Source: Echinometra lucunter
Taxonomy: Eukaryota > Echinodermata > Echinoidea > Camarodonta > Echinometridae
DNA: 64,000 bases
Direction of reading: 5' to 3'
Assembly: GCA_029962745.1 (NCBI GenBank)
Contig: CM057161.1
Location: 11,962,436-12,026,435 of the forward strand
Each line of letters begins with the position of its first letter. The first letter of the stretch is position 1. This document shows, piece by piece, positions 12,101 to 23,351 of this stretch. The position numbers were made by a program, and so were the translations under genes. The notes under the pieces are model-generated. The model made no database searches and had not been told where the DNA came from. It saw only the letters and a list, made by a program, of their open reading frames with translations.

Positions 12101-15100
12101 CTAGTAAGTATCATCATTGTTTCAAATAGTGTAAATAATTACCACACACACACCCACACCCACACATACGCAAAAAAAAAAACCGCTTGACGAAAAACAG
12201 AGAAATACATAAGAAAATTGAAAAACAATAAAATACATAAGAAAGAATTACTACAACCTATCAATTTCTTTCAGGAATTGATGAGGGAGTTACGAAAGAC
12301 ATTTGTACCAAAAATTGCTATTCCTGAGGCTTTATTTTTTGAGAAATACCAAAATCTATGATTTCTCGCATAAATTAGCATAAATTAATTAATTAAAAAA
12401 AAATAAAAGGACTTTCGTGAATTTAGCTATACAACTTTGTAGATTACGTAATTCTTGACCCTTGTGCAAAATTTTGAGGCAATCGGGCGACCCATGGGCG
12501 AGATCTCAGGGGGGGGCCATAATGCCCCCCCCCCCCCAGTAATAAGCAGCTTTGAAATACCCCGGGAGTATTAGGGTTAAGATGACAGGTGGGCATTCAT
12601 CAGTGAGAAAGTCATTGATTATCACTGCACCAACATCACTACGGATGAAAATGCACAGTGTTACAGGTCATGAATGAATGCAATGCTACATGAGAGGTTA
12701 CTGATGTTTATTTCAGTCATCAGTCATCACATGTAATAGTGTATAAGGGGAATGAAGGATGAGTAGTAACCATACATTGAATGAATTTTCACCTTCTCAT
12801 GTGTCTCTCTGAATCTGAATAAAGATTTTTCCATGAAAAGAGCTTATATTTAATGACCATTCAACAGGTGGTCATTTGTGATTTATGATTGAAAGTTGAT
12901 ATCCATGATTCATGATTCTGAAAATGAATTATGTCTATGGTTATGTTGAAAAGCACATCAATTCCTCAATATTGCTTATGAAATATTAGATAATTGAATT
13001 CAATTTGGTACAATGTTATGTAACTAAAAAGAGTTAAGGCATTGGCTAACTTTGTGAGTAGATGATTTAAAAAATTCTCAAACTAAGATGAAACATGTGT
13101 ATGAGTGCTTGTATTTGTACTCAAAAACCCTGAAACCAACCATAATTTGGAATGAAAAAGTGTAAGTTAGACGCAAACGGCGATTTTATTATCCTTCGTC
13201 TCACGAGACAATCACCAAGAGGACCACTTTGCTTGAATTTGAAAATGCCATTATGTGCCTCCCTCCGCGTGATACGCCAATGCACACAGTACGGTAAGGT
13301 GAGTCATACGCGCATGCGCACTCCTTATGTCTATTCTGTGCAACTGACCCTCGTATATTTTTCAAACATTGGTTCACATTTTTTATATTTAAAAATACTT
13401 CCTGTGGATATTATATTTTGAAACTTTCAGACTGGTATTTTTACACTATAACCCTTATGTTTATCCCATTTTCAAGTAACAAAACAAGATTTTTTTAAAA
13501 ATCATAACAATGTTAACCAATGTCTTTAAGCATAATTGCATATTTATGTTCTCTCTCTTGTAACTGCTGCATTACTAACTTGGCCAGAGTATCAGCAGAT
13601 AAGTCGTTAGCATGAGATGTACTTGTATCTCCATGGCTTCTCATATCCATAGCAACCACTCTGCACTTCACCATGCCAGTCAGTTGTTGCTAAATGCACA
13701 AAAGTAAAATCATTCAAATTCAAATTCTTCAAATTCAAATTCACATTCAAATAAACATACTTGAAATTAGGTTCCAGATTAATTCTTTATTCTCAGCTTC
13801 TAAAGTCCCAGTTAAAAAAAAACAACCAACCAAACAAACAAAAAGAAAAACCCTATTCTTCTCTCAACTCTTGGCCAATAAGAGGAACTAAGAATTTACT
13901 TACACTGATTTTAAATGTCTACCAATGCAATGTGGCAGTGTGCTTTCAGTCACATTTCATTCTTTCCTTATTTTCTCATACCTAATATCAATTCCATGTG
14001 CAATCAACTTTGTATATATATATATATATTCACACAAACTTTTCAAAGGCTTATATTTTTCTCTTTTCAATGAAACAAAAAGTGCCAGGTATGTCAAGAT
14101 ACAGTATTAAGAACCAGTCTGGAAAACACTGCATCAAGGGGGCATTTCATCAAGTGTCTTGTCAGTGATTTTTACCAACAATTTTTACTGAAATCCTTGC
14201 ATCTGCTTGGCTGAGAGCAAATTTGTCAGCAAAAATCACTGACAAGACGCTTGATGGAACACCCCACTGATTTTGAAATGAACAATGGTCCATGTCCATG
14301 TCACATAAATATTTCCATCCATACTGATATAAAACATTATGCATCTATGATCTATCAAACTGTATTTGATGCATTTCTCACTGAAAGCAAAGCCCATGAG
14401 AGTGCTGAATGTCCACCACCATGGAGAAAGAAGACAACTGGACCCTCACTGCCTTTCTTATAAACTCTAAAGCTGTGAAGAATACAACAGTCAAGGAAAC
14501 TTGCCATAAACTAATATAAATTTATTTGAACTAGAGCTTCATATTTTGGGTATTATCTTTTGAATCTAGTGGAGATTTTTCTGTAAAATAAAATCGCCCT
14601 TAAACTTTAAAAAAAAAAAAACACAAACAAAAACAAAAAGCAAAAACAAAAACAAAACAAAGCAAAAAAACAAAACCCTTTTAAATCTAGAGAAGACTTT
14701 CTGAGTTTCTGTGAAATGAAACTGCCCCTCAAAAAAATAAATAAATAAAACAAAAATAAAACAAAAAACAGGGAGATCAATGGACCAATGTTAAGCCAGC
14801 TTCTAGACCAAAATTTGTTAAACTAAAATAAATAAGAATGTGTATGAAGTGATTGTACCTCCTAAATGGTATGTGGAGGCAATAATAAATGAATTTACTC
14901 ACCATATTTCCAAGGATTACAAAGTGTTAGCAAACTATCAGCAAAATAAAGCAGATGCTTTTAAACATGACCTGTTAGCAAATGCTGACATAATTGTGAG
15001 AACCATTAGCTTTGTGTAAAGCTCGCATGAATGGGGAATTCAGGAATCAATGATATAATTGAATTATTTTTAAAGGATATATCGTCATCGCTGAGGGCTA

Positions 15101-16131
15101 CATCTTCAATGCTGTCAAAGTAGTTACTCCAAGGCAAGGGTGTGTAGTCTCTTTTCCTTCCAAATCCATGAGGCTTCCCACCTGAAGATCTACATAAATC
15201 ATCAAGAAATTATATCAAAAGAGATATATATACACCAAAATATATTTAAATATTCAATGTCATTGATTTCACAGATATGACAGGACATTTCAATTTCGTG
15301 GCAAAGCCATGTCTTGAAATGTGCTTATTTTGTCTATTTAAATGAAACTAATATCTGGGATACCAAGGCCTTGTACATGTACAACATGATAAAATTGTGA
15401 AATATTATTTGTCGACAAACCACATATATTCTAAAAGATTAGCTGCATTGCATTGCAGATATGGCTGTGAAGATTAATGTTGAAGGAGAAGCATTTCATA
15501 TTTACTGTTACTGTCATTTAATGCCAGGGTCCAAGTATGTCTTTGAAGTAGTAGAGTTGATGTTGAAATTTCCCCTGACTATGCCCCCAAAAGGCCAAGT
15601 GCTTGATCATTACGACCATCACTTTTTCAAAAATGAATAGCTGATAATTAAAATCAATCTATATTAATTTCAATACTAAATGTTAAAGAATAATTTGATG
15701 ATCATTCTATAATGACCAAAGTGCTTGCAGTTCTATGATTTTTTTACAAAACTTTCCTTCTAGAAACATTAAGCATTTGCTTACAAATTCATTCCACAAT
15801 TTCAGACAATGAAAAACTCCTAATTTTCACTGTAAATCAAACTAACACAAAAAGAGACAATTAGGACAAATTCAAGTAACAATTATTAGTCCATTTAATA
15901 TCATTAATTTGGTGAACGATTGCTGATATCACAATCCACTCAAAGTTATTTCACCCATTTGAAAATAATCAACGAAAGTCAGAATCTAGTGAAGACGCTA
16001 ACACAATTTTGAACAGGTGGGACACCCCTATAAAATCAAGCACAGATTACGCTTAGATTTTTACTAGGTATTACACGACAGATCTTGTCTAGAGTCACAT
16101 ACCTTCCTGTAGGTACTCCTCTTGGAGGCAT
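5938..16131 (-). CDS. PPME1: Protein phosphatase methylesterase 1 (12 coding exons)
   Basis: This serine hydrolase removes the carboxymethyl group from the C-terminal leucine of the PP2A catalytic subunit and controls holoenzyme assembly. Exons, high to low: 16131-16103, 15189-15081, 14474-14382, 13689-13580, 11716-11559, 10777-10687, 9734-9669, 8840-8690, 7836-7776, 7178-7113, 6679-6570, 6009-5938. All phases join to 371 codons plus TAA (human is 386). Features: GRKRDYTPLPWSNYFDS near the N-terminus, HGGGHSALSWA (oxyanion region), nucleophile Ser138 in GHSMGG, Asp163 in VVIDVVEG, His339 in QCGHAVHED. The variable acidic loop (TEEEEG) is in exon 8. The start is the first ATG after an in-frame stop in the 5' exon; an upstream coding exon is possible. 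At the 3' end GAGAAGTAAGT can be read as a stop (GGFEK*) or as a splice donor to an unseen last exon; vertebrate homologues continue a few residues. The intron between exons 2 and 3 is U12-type. Confidence 0.96.
6243..6393. mobile_element. hAT-like MITE, GGCC-rich
   Basis: The left end is cagtcagggaaggagtcgag. The reverse complement of the right end is cagtgatggagtcaaggccg. CAGTG...GGAGTC is typical of hAT termini. The interior is rich in ggcc and gccttg words. No clean 8-bp duplication is visible. It lies in the last PPME1 intron. Confidence 0.55.
7199..7338. mobile_element. ~140-bp foldback MITE, copy 1
   Basis: It begins gggggcatttcatcaagtgt and closes with the reverse complement (cacttgatgaaatactcccc). 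Paired inner words cttgtcagtgattt and aatcattgacaag give arms of about 45 bp. It lies in a PPME1 intron. A second copy is at 14138-14265 with its centre inverted. Confidence 0.8.
8395..8673. mobile_element. ~280-bp TIR element next to PPME1 exon 8
   Basis: The left end tggtggccgtgaagttcgct and the reverse complement of the right end (tggcctttaaatacgcttga) are related. They are followed on both sides by the shared words tgacaggtcatgt or gacgacaggtcatgt. TA dinucleotides flank both ends. The interior repeats the motif ttgcgacca/caactttg. The right end lies only about 16 bp from the exon 8 donor at 8689, so the insertion abuts a splice site. Confidence 0.75.
9064..9420. repeat. (AAT)n / (GATAAT)n microsatellite
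   Basis: About 355 bp of ataata repeats interrupted by tgataa, in a PPME1 intron. The open frame of poly-isoleucine across it is an artefact of the repeat. Confidence 0.95.
10125..10532. mobile_element. piggyBac-like MITE (TTAA duplication)
   Basis: TTAA at 10121-10124 and again at 10533-10536 flanks a 408-bp element. Its termini cccattcgtgacag and ctgtcacgaatggg are perfect inverted repeats. There is no transposase. TTAA duplication plus CCC/GGG ends is characteristic of the piggyBac superfamily (family knowledge). It is intronic in PPME1. Confidence 0.85.
11810..12576. mobile_element. 767-bp TTAA-flanked element with CCCTAATATTCCCGGG-type ends
   Basis: TTAA (11806-11809 and 12577-12580) flanks termini ccctaatattcccggg and cccgggagtattaggg. 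Just inside each end is a G/C run with ggccattatggcccccc at the left and ggggggccataatgcccccc at the right, extending the inverted repeat. The interior is AT-rich with a (CA)n tract near 12140. No transposase ORF is present. It is a piggyBac-like non-autonomous element in the PPME1 intron below exon 4. Confidence 0.85.
14138..14265. mobile_element. ~130-bp foldback MITE, copy 2
   Basis: Same family as 7199-7338: gggggcatttcatcaagtgt at the left end, cttgatggaacacccc at the right, and inner cttgtcagtgattttt paired with aaaaatcactgacaag. The unique centre (tgaaatccttgcatctgctt) is inverted relative to copy 1. Confidence 0.8.
14475..15080 (-). other. PPME1: U12-type AT-AC intron of PPME1
   Basis: This 606-bp intron lies between exons 2 and 3. 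On the minus strand it begins ATATCCTTT, the consensus minor-spliceosome 5' site. It ends cttcAC. A perfect branch-site motif TTCCTTGAC (plus coordinates 14490-14498) places the branch adenosine about 16 nt from the 3' end. No usable GT donor exists between the conserved IEDVALSDDD end of exon 2 and the next conserved exon (SFRVYKKGSEGP). The join is in frame (phase 0). Confidence 0.92.
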
Positions 16132-17052
16132 TGGGGTAGTCCACTTGTATTCTTCAAAAGAACGTGCTTATTTAATGCCATTTCATAAAGATTTTTGAGC
16201 ACACAGAAATCAAGTCAAAAGTGAAAATTCACATTCTTGTCACGTCATGCCAAATCGACCAAAATGCGAGATGAAGTTTTGAGTGACAACAAAATAGTTC
16301 CCCGTCAATTTTCATGGCACCCCATAAATACGGCATAAGTGGCATTTTTGCAGTGAAAAATACCCCTTTTCAAACCGGTTTAGCGCCTCTTCTTTCAAGG
16401 GCCCGTTCCATTTTTCGATAAGTGCCCTTCCACCTGCTAGTAAGTGCTCTTTGCGCTTCAGATAATTCACCTTTCTTAAATTCCTATACAGTATCATGGC
16501 CCTTTTACTTTTATAGTGTCCCTTTCCCCTTTTTTTCATTGGGTCCGCCCACTTGACCAAAGGACTGCGAGACCAAAGGCCTGCGAGGCCGACTTTTCTC
16601 GTATCGTATTTTCCTTCATCACAATAATGTGCTATCGGTATATAATTAGTCTCCTTTAGCACGTTTAGTCCTCGTTGCCCCTCATTAAACTTCCTTCTGG
16701 CACAGGAATTGGTCAGAGCGGTGTGATATTATAAATTACAGTTTGCTATTTCGGCCTCGCGGGCCTTCGGTCTCGTGGGTCTTCTGTGAAGTGGGTTGTC
16801 ACCTTTTTCATAGCGCTCTTTCCCCTTCTGTTCTGAGAAGTGCGATTTTATCACTTCTAATGAATGTCTCCAGGCCTGTTGAAATGCTATATTTTCACTA
16901 CTTTTTCGTTTCTAATAGACAGTGCACTTCCCTTCTCCCAATTTAGCCTCTGATTCGATGCCCCCTTTCCTTTCTAGTATGTCCTATTTTGAGTCTGTTA
17001 GCATGCTACAAGCATAATAAGTGCAATAAGTGTTCCTTAAATTGTTTTCTGG
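16132..17052. other. PPME1 upstream region with degenerate 'aagtgcccctttt' repeats
   Basis: From about 16300 the sequence is built of diverged blocks resembling gataagtgcccctttt and ttctggtaagtgc. It continues beyond the TIR element at 17053-17889 (17890-18150) and beyond the next element (18860-18960). It looks like one older repeat split by two younger insertions. The PPME1 promoter should lie near 16140-16300, but no TATA or other clear core element is seen. Confidence 0.45.
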
Positions 17053-17889
17053 TACACACTAAGAAAAAAAGGTTCAAGTTTGCACCCTAAATGCAATACT
17101 GGCAGCACCTTTTTGGGTGCAATCTTGCACCCTACAAGAAAAAGGTGCAAAGATGCACCTTTTTGTTCTTGTTTGCACCTGAGAATGCCCGCTTGAACCT
17201 TTAAAGAGATTACACAATGGTAAATTTTTTTGGATATATGATCGAGAATAGAATTCTAGGAAGAATAACATTAAAAATTTGATGATTTTCAATCGAAATC
17301 AATGCATTGTGGCTAATTTTCTCATAAAAAGTCAAGAGTTGACCAAAAAATATGAGTATGAGGTATGACGTAAAAAGTGGGTACTCAGCTTCGCGCATTG
17401 CAGTTGTGCTGTGCGCTAGACTACAATATGTATTATACCTTGCGCGCATTTGCCAGAATTGCGCGACAAGGTACCCACTTTGACGTCATTTTGACGTCAA
17501 AGTGGGTACCCAGTTGAAAACTGGGTCACAGCTGAGGGGTCAAAAATATCCTGAAATCTTACCACATTTGGGGGTTTCTTTGGCAACACGACTTTCAAAA
17601 AAACTTTAGGCAGATGATTTTCTGCTAATAAAATCATGCTCTTTGAAATGAACTAACATTGTTCCAGCATTGGGTACCCCCTTTAAGGGTGCAGAAATGT
17701 TGCATTCAAAAGGGTGCAAATTTGCACCTTTTCAGGGTACAACTCTGCACCCTTTAGGGTGCAAAATGTAGCTAACTGCACCCTTAAGGTGCAAAAAGCT
17801 TCTTAGGGTGCAAAGTTGCACCCAAAAAGGAGCTCCCAGTGTTGCATTTGAAGGGTACAAAATAATTGTACCTTTTTTCTTAGTGTGTA
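17053..17889. mobile_element. 837-bp TIR element with 'gggtgcaaa' subrepeats
   Basis: The ends are tacacactaagaaaaaa and its reverse complement ttttttcttagtgtgta. Both subterminal regions are arrays of gggtgcaaa/tttgcaccc words, mostly inverted toward each other (about 17070-17200 and 17690-17850). The middle holds a 41-bp near-perfect palindrome (17470-17510). There is no ORF. The CACTA-like terminus is suggestive, but the superfamily is not assigned. Confidence 0.75.
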
Positions 17890-18154
17890 TAAAGTGTCCC
17901 TATTTCCATTCTCGGTTGTGCGCATGCATGCAGTAAAACCTGCACACTCACTGGATTGTCCATAAGTGCTCCTTTTGCTTTCCAAGCGATTAGTGTTCTC
18001 TGCGATGATCTGAAATGAGTCCCTTTTCACATGAAGTGTCCGATTTGATTATGATAAGTGCCCCCTTTCAGGCCCGCGTCCCTTTTGTTTCAGGTATTGC
18101 AATTCTCCTTCCGATAAGTGCCCCGTTACTGACACATATCTTAATACAATACAA

Positions 18155-18856
18155 CCCTGATAGCAGAGACTGGTAAGAATAACATCATATTTACGTCTTT
18201 TTAAAGTCGTGTCATACGTCTTATTTACGTATTATATATACGTCTTTAAGACGATACTTTGCACCAGCACACGACGTAAAATAAGACGTCATATTTTTAC
18301 GTCAATTTTACATCATATTGGTCCGAAAAAAACGTCTTTATGACGTCTAAGTTACGACCCAAAGGAAGCTCACAGACTGGTAAAAATCACATCATAAAGA
18401 CGTCAAAGCTTCAAAGCTGGTTTATAAAATATTTTAGAATGTATTCAACATTATGATGTTATATGATGAATGAAATGTTAAAATTCAAATGTTATCACGA
18501 AGTTTAGTCATTTCTGGTCATTCATGAATATTCATGAATCACGATCAAACTATTACAGTCATATTACGACGTAAAACTGACGTAAACACGTCATATTATG
18601 GTCTTGAAAAAAGCTGTTAAAAGTGGGAAATAATTGACGTAAAAATACGTCTTATTTGTGTCTTTAAAAAAGACGTTAAAAGTTGTAAATATTTGACGTA
18701 AAATACACGTCATCTTATGTTCAAACAAAATTTGAGAAAATTTGGTTATATAAAGACCTCATAAGGTTGTCGTAATAGTCGTGTATACGACATATGACGT
18801 GTGGACCAGTTTATGACCAGTTCTTGACTTCTTAAGACGTCCGTCTGCTATCAGGG
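18155..18856. mobile_element. 702-bp TIR element rich in 'gacgt' words
   Basis: It begins ccctgatagcaga and ends tctgctatcaggg. The interior repeats acgtcttat and gacgtaaa. TTAA occurs shortly outside both ends (18141 and 18863), but the flanks are not a clean duplication. The duplicated block starts inside this element at 18429. The right-hand copy survives only as its 3' part, 31111-31538. Confidence 0.65.
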
Positions 18857-19439
18857 AATACTTAATTTTTTTATGTCTAATTAGGGTCCCTTTTCTTTCT
18901 CGTACCTTTCCCATCTTTAATTGACCCCTTTCACATCTGATATATGACCTAATCAGAGCACACTGCACATAAACAATTACTGACTACAAAGTAAAAAATT
19001 AGACAAAATACCTTTTGAAAATTCGTAATAGATGTATTAAAAATGATCCTGATAAGTGTGTTAAATAGAATTTGGGGGTATACTAACGTCTCAAAACGCT
19101 ATTTTGTCTTCTTGTGTTCACTCTTAGTATTAAAGCCCTTTTTTTGCCGGTACCCCCACCCCCTTTAAAAGACGCTCCCCCCGCCCGAGCAAACGTCAAG
19201 GTAACAATTTCGGGTTGTTTTATTGTTTTTTATTGTTGTTGTGGGGTTGTTTTTTTATTTTGACAATAGTGAGATACATTAATAGATTGAGTATAAATTG
19301 AGCAAAAGGCCTACAGTGAATATTGAATTATGCATTTCTCTGCATATGCAGTATACAATATCAACAGCTCCATAACCATAGTAAGAATTGTTTGAAAATG
19401 TAGTCTTCCAAATTGTTGACAAAGAAATAGATCCCGTCA

Positions 19440-21150
19440 AATCATAGAGTACAGACATAATCTGGTTCCCCCCCCCCCCCCCCCCACCATGAGATAGCGC
19501 TTTTAGCAGAAAGGAGGTGGGCGTGGTAATGGGCGTGGTCTATTTGTTTACACAATTTGGGAAAATGACACAGCAATTTCAAAAACACCGAAGACGGTAT
19601 GTGGCATTGATTTAATCGAGTTTTAATTGTTTTACAAATGAACGGAGGTGTTTGACGTTTTGTGTAAGTGTGCATATGACAGTTAAGTTATTAGTGAATC
19701 ATTCTGAATCTTTGTCATTATTTCAGATCTCAATTAGGCCTTGTGCCCACGATTATCAAGGTAACATGCATAGACGTACGGCAGCTGGCGTAATGGCCTG
19801 CCGGACGTGGCGGCGACGTTCTGTGCGCTATCCGCTGAATCACTTCTGATACTGGCTGTGTTTGAGATCATGGGTTTTGCATTGGCTGTAGTCTGTGTTG
19901 ATCTGTGTTTAACATAGATCACTATTTCAAAGTGATTGTGATGAAAGATGTATAATCTTGCTTCAAAGAAAGAAGAATAATTGTATTTTGGTCACAGTTC
20001 CATGGTAGTAGGCCCTAGTGTCTACCGTAAACGGCGTGATGACCGTCATGCCTGGGGGCGGGGGGACCACTGCCATTACAAGGCTGACACCATGCTTGTA
20101 TACAAAAACTCGTAAAAAGGGTTGTATTAAAATTGCAAAAATCAGGGAAAAAGGGTATAATTTGTTTTACAACAGCTTGATTTGAAAATACTTGTTTAGG
20201 GTGGGGAAAACATGACAAAATACTTGTTTATTCTGAGATTCTGAGATCGAATTCGAAGGATAATTAGAGTATGTGCTCCTGTGGGCGGCCGTCCCTGTGA
20301 GCGGCCGGTGGTGAATAAAAACTAAGAATTAAAAAATATTTTTGATATCCCTTCAAAATTACCTTGGACAGTCTCAGGTAGGTTCTAGTGCACCAAAAAC
20401 ATACTCAGCGAAAGCAGAGTAAGCATAATGAGTCTCACTGAATATCATTAGAAGTGGACACCACCAATCACTGACTGAAAAATGGCAGTTTCTTAACTTT
20501 AAAGTTAAGAAACTTTGACATACTTAAGCCAACACGTAAGCTTTATTGTTCAATTTGATAACTGATTTGATTTTATTTAAGAGAATGAAGTTCATGGTCC
20601 ATATTTTGCTGCAGAAATTCTTATTAATACCACCAGAGAAAAAGTTGCAAGGGGGTGGCCGCTCACCAGAGTCATTTCTCAAGATGGGTCCTGTGAGCGG
20701 CCACCCTATGTAAAACGTGTACAAAATGCAGGTTTTGTAGGAGATTCTACTCTGCCTTCATTTTTTTGTCACGGCATTTGGTAGATCATCACTTTTGACA
20801 GATTTTATGGGTTTCTACACAGTATTATTACTTTTCATAAAGTATTGGTGTGTAAAGCATGAAATTCAATATTAATTTTGTTTACTTCATTACAAATATG
20901 GTGCTAAATGCTCGCCGAATGATAGGCGGCCCCACAGGGGTAGGGGCGGCCGCACACAGGACCCCTAACATCGTTTTGAAAAATGGACACTACTGACCAC
21001 GTAATTGGTCAATAATTTCAAGTTTGCCCTCTATTCAATTAGCAAGTATTTGACTCTGCATTGATGGTATTGAACTATGTGTGAGTCTTTGATTAATAAA
21101 TATAATCAGCAAATTCCCTTTAAGAATCGGCCCGCACACCAGAGCCGGTA
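19440..21150. other. region upstream of PIR (left copy), repeat-derived
   Basis: No gene is recognised. It contains a poly-C run (19470-19486), a small GC-rich patch (19750-19850), and several gcggcc-containing words (20281-20310, 20656-20705, 20925-20955, 21128) in both orientations. These suggest a decayed TIR or compound element. The same sequence recurs at 32130-33830 in the right copy. Confidence 0.4.
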
Positions 21151-21153
21151 CTC

Positions 21154-21610
21154 TACTGTAAACACTGTTATTTTTCGCGTGATTAATTTTTGCGCTGAGC
21201 GACCCTAAAGCATATTCGCAGTTCTTAAACTCGCGTTGCAGAATTTTTCACTGCAAACTAAGCGGCAATTGCAAGATTTGATTTCATATTTCAATGCATG
21301 ACAAGTATTTTGCTGCCCTAGCTATAACTTAAGCTCTAAAATGGTCACTTTAGGCACCAACTGTACGCAGCAGTGCTGCTCCATTTATTGCTTCACACAC
21401 ACCACGCAGGGTCCATTCAGAGCATACCACAGACACAACTAAGTTACACCGACACACACACTCTAAAAATCAGCTGTCCAGAGCGTGCGTCAAAACATTA
21501 AGTATAAGAAATCATGCTCATATTTCGCGTGTTTTAGAATTCGCCGCCGCCAAGAATAGCGCGAAATCCGTGAAAATTAATGTGCCGCGAATATTTCTGC
21601 TTTTACAGTA
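21154..21610. mobile_element. 457-bp MITE with TACTGTAAA ends (left copy)
   Basis: The left end is tactgtaaacactgttattt followed by ttcgcgtgattaatttt. The right end is gaaaattaatgtgccgcgaa followed by tatttctgcttttacagta. Complementary words (tactgtaaa, ttcgcg, ttaatttt) define the inverted repeats. It lies upstream of PIR exon 1. Its duplicate is at 33833-34291. Confidence 0.7.
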
Positions 21611-23351
21611 CTTGTTTAGGGTCCATGCATTTGAAAGTCCATGTATGAGCATGGTGTCCACCTTGTAATGACAGTAGCTCCCCCTCCCCTCCCCCTGGGC
21701 TGTAATGCCTGAATTTGCTTTCAGTAAAAATAATTTGAAAGTTTATTTTCTTCCTTTTCAAACAGCAATTCTAATTACTCAGTGTGCATTCCTGCAATGC
21801 AAGATTTTCTGTTGCGTCTTCTGATAAACAGTATCAGGAATAGTATCAGGTTCAGTTGTTTACTGTTCTGAAGACAAGGACAGAGACGTTCATCTCCAAT
21901 ACCTCTCCGCTTACTCCGTTCCACTTTGCTTCAGGAAACCTCACTGCCGACAAGATGACAGAAGGAGCACCGAGGAATGTCGTCAAGTCTGTCTTAAGTG
22001 TGGAACAGTCCGAGGGGTGTAGGAGCTAGAGTGAGGCGTAGCGTTGGCAGACAAGAAGTAACGTATAAACCTCTCCTGAAAATCTTAAATTATTTAGTTG
22101 TGTTAAGAATTTTATACCGAGGCAGAAAACTCTGTTGGAGTATTGGCAAAAGGTAGTTCAGACTATTCTAACAATTAAGCTTTTATTCATTATTAGAACA
22201 ATCTGCTTGTATCTATACCCCTGGTTGTATGTGATTTAAGGTTAATTTTGCATACATTTTTAAAGAATTCCTGTTTACTGAAACTAAAGAATAATTTGTT
22301 TTCTTATTGAATGTTATGTTAATCTCATATGAATTTAGAATATAAGGAAAGTAGGGTAATTCCTTACAACACACAAATCTATATTTGTCCCTTTCAAGTG
22401 ATTACCCCCCCCCCCCTGCCATGCTTTTATAATTAAGAGTATTTAAGTTTAAAAAATTCCCCAATCATTGGTCAAAATATGTCAATCATTGAATAAGAAT
22501 CTAGGGCTGGCTTTTGTGCAGTGACCTGATATCTTCTCTTCTACATATACCATAATTTAGATCATTTACTCTTCTTGCTACCGCTGCGTAACCTGGATCC
22601 TTTTCTGTTACTGGATGAATTCAGAGTCAAAGCTCCTGCTGGATTCCCAGATCATCCACACAGGGGATTTGAAACTGTAAGTAGATGTAATAGTACCACA
22701 GTGGGGTCTGTCATCAAAATTTGTAGTATCAAATGGCTTGATTTTGTTTGTAGGGAATTTTCTTCATACAAGGCAATAACAGACAAAATTTGAGAGTTGG
22801 ATATCGGAATACTTCAATTTTTTTTTTTTAGATTTCAGATGCTAGACTTTTGAAGAAGTCATTTGAAACTTTCACTGAACTGAAGCATTTCCTTTCAAAT
22901 TTTGATTTTGATACTAATCATTATTATTATTAAGTATTTGGTTGTCACCTGGGCCTGGAGGAGAAAAGCAAACTTAATCACTGTGACCTTTGGGTCTCTC
23001 CTCTGGATTTAGTTTTGGGGATGTGCAGGTGTACCTTACATGGGTTTCCCCCTACCTCTACTTCAAATATTGCAGTGGGTTCTTAAAGGTAAGTCCACCC
23101 TAGAAGTTTCACTGTTTCAATCAAAATATTGAGATAAATTTGAAACAGCATTTTAAAAAGAAATTAGCAGAAATCGGTCAAAGAATAAGAAAATTACACT
23201 CTTACATTTTCTGTGTAACTACTCTTGCTCTGAAAATTGGCAACACTGATGACATCATATGCGAGCAGGTCTCCATTCACTTTGTACATGAAATTTCACA
23301 TTTTCTCAATTTTTCTTGGAAGTTAAACATTTTCTAACCCCCATAGTCAAT

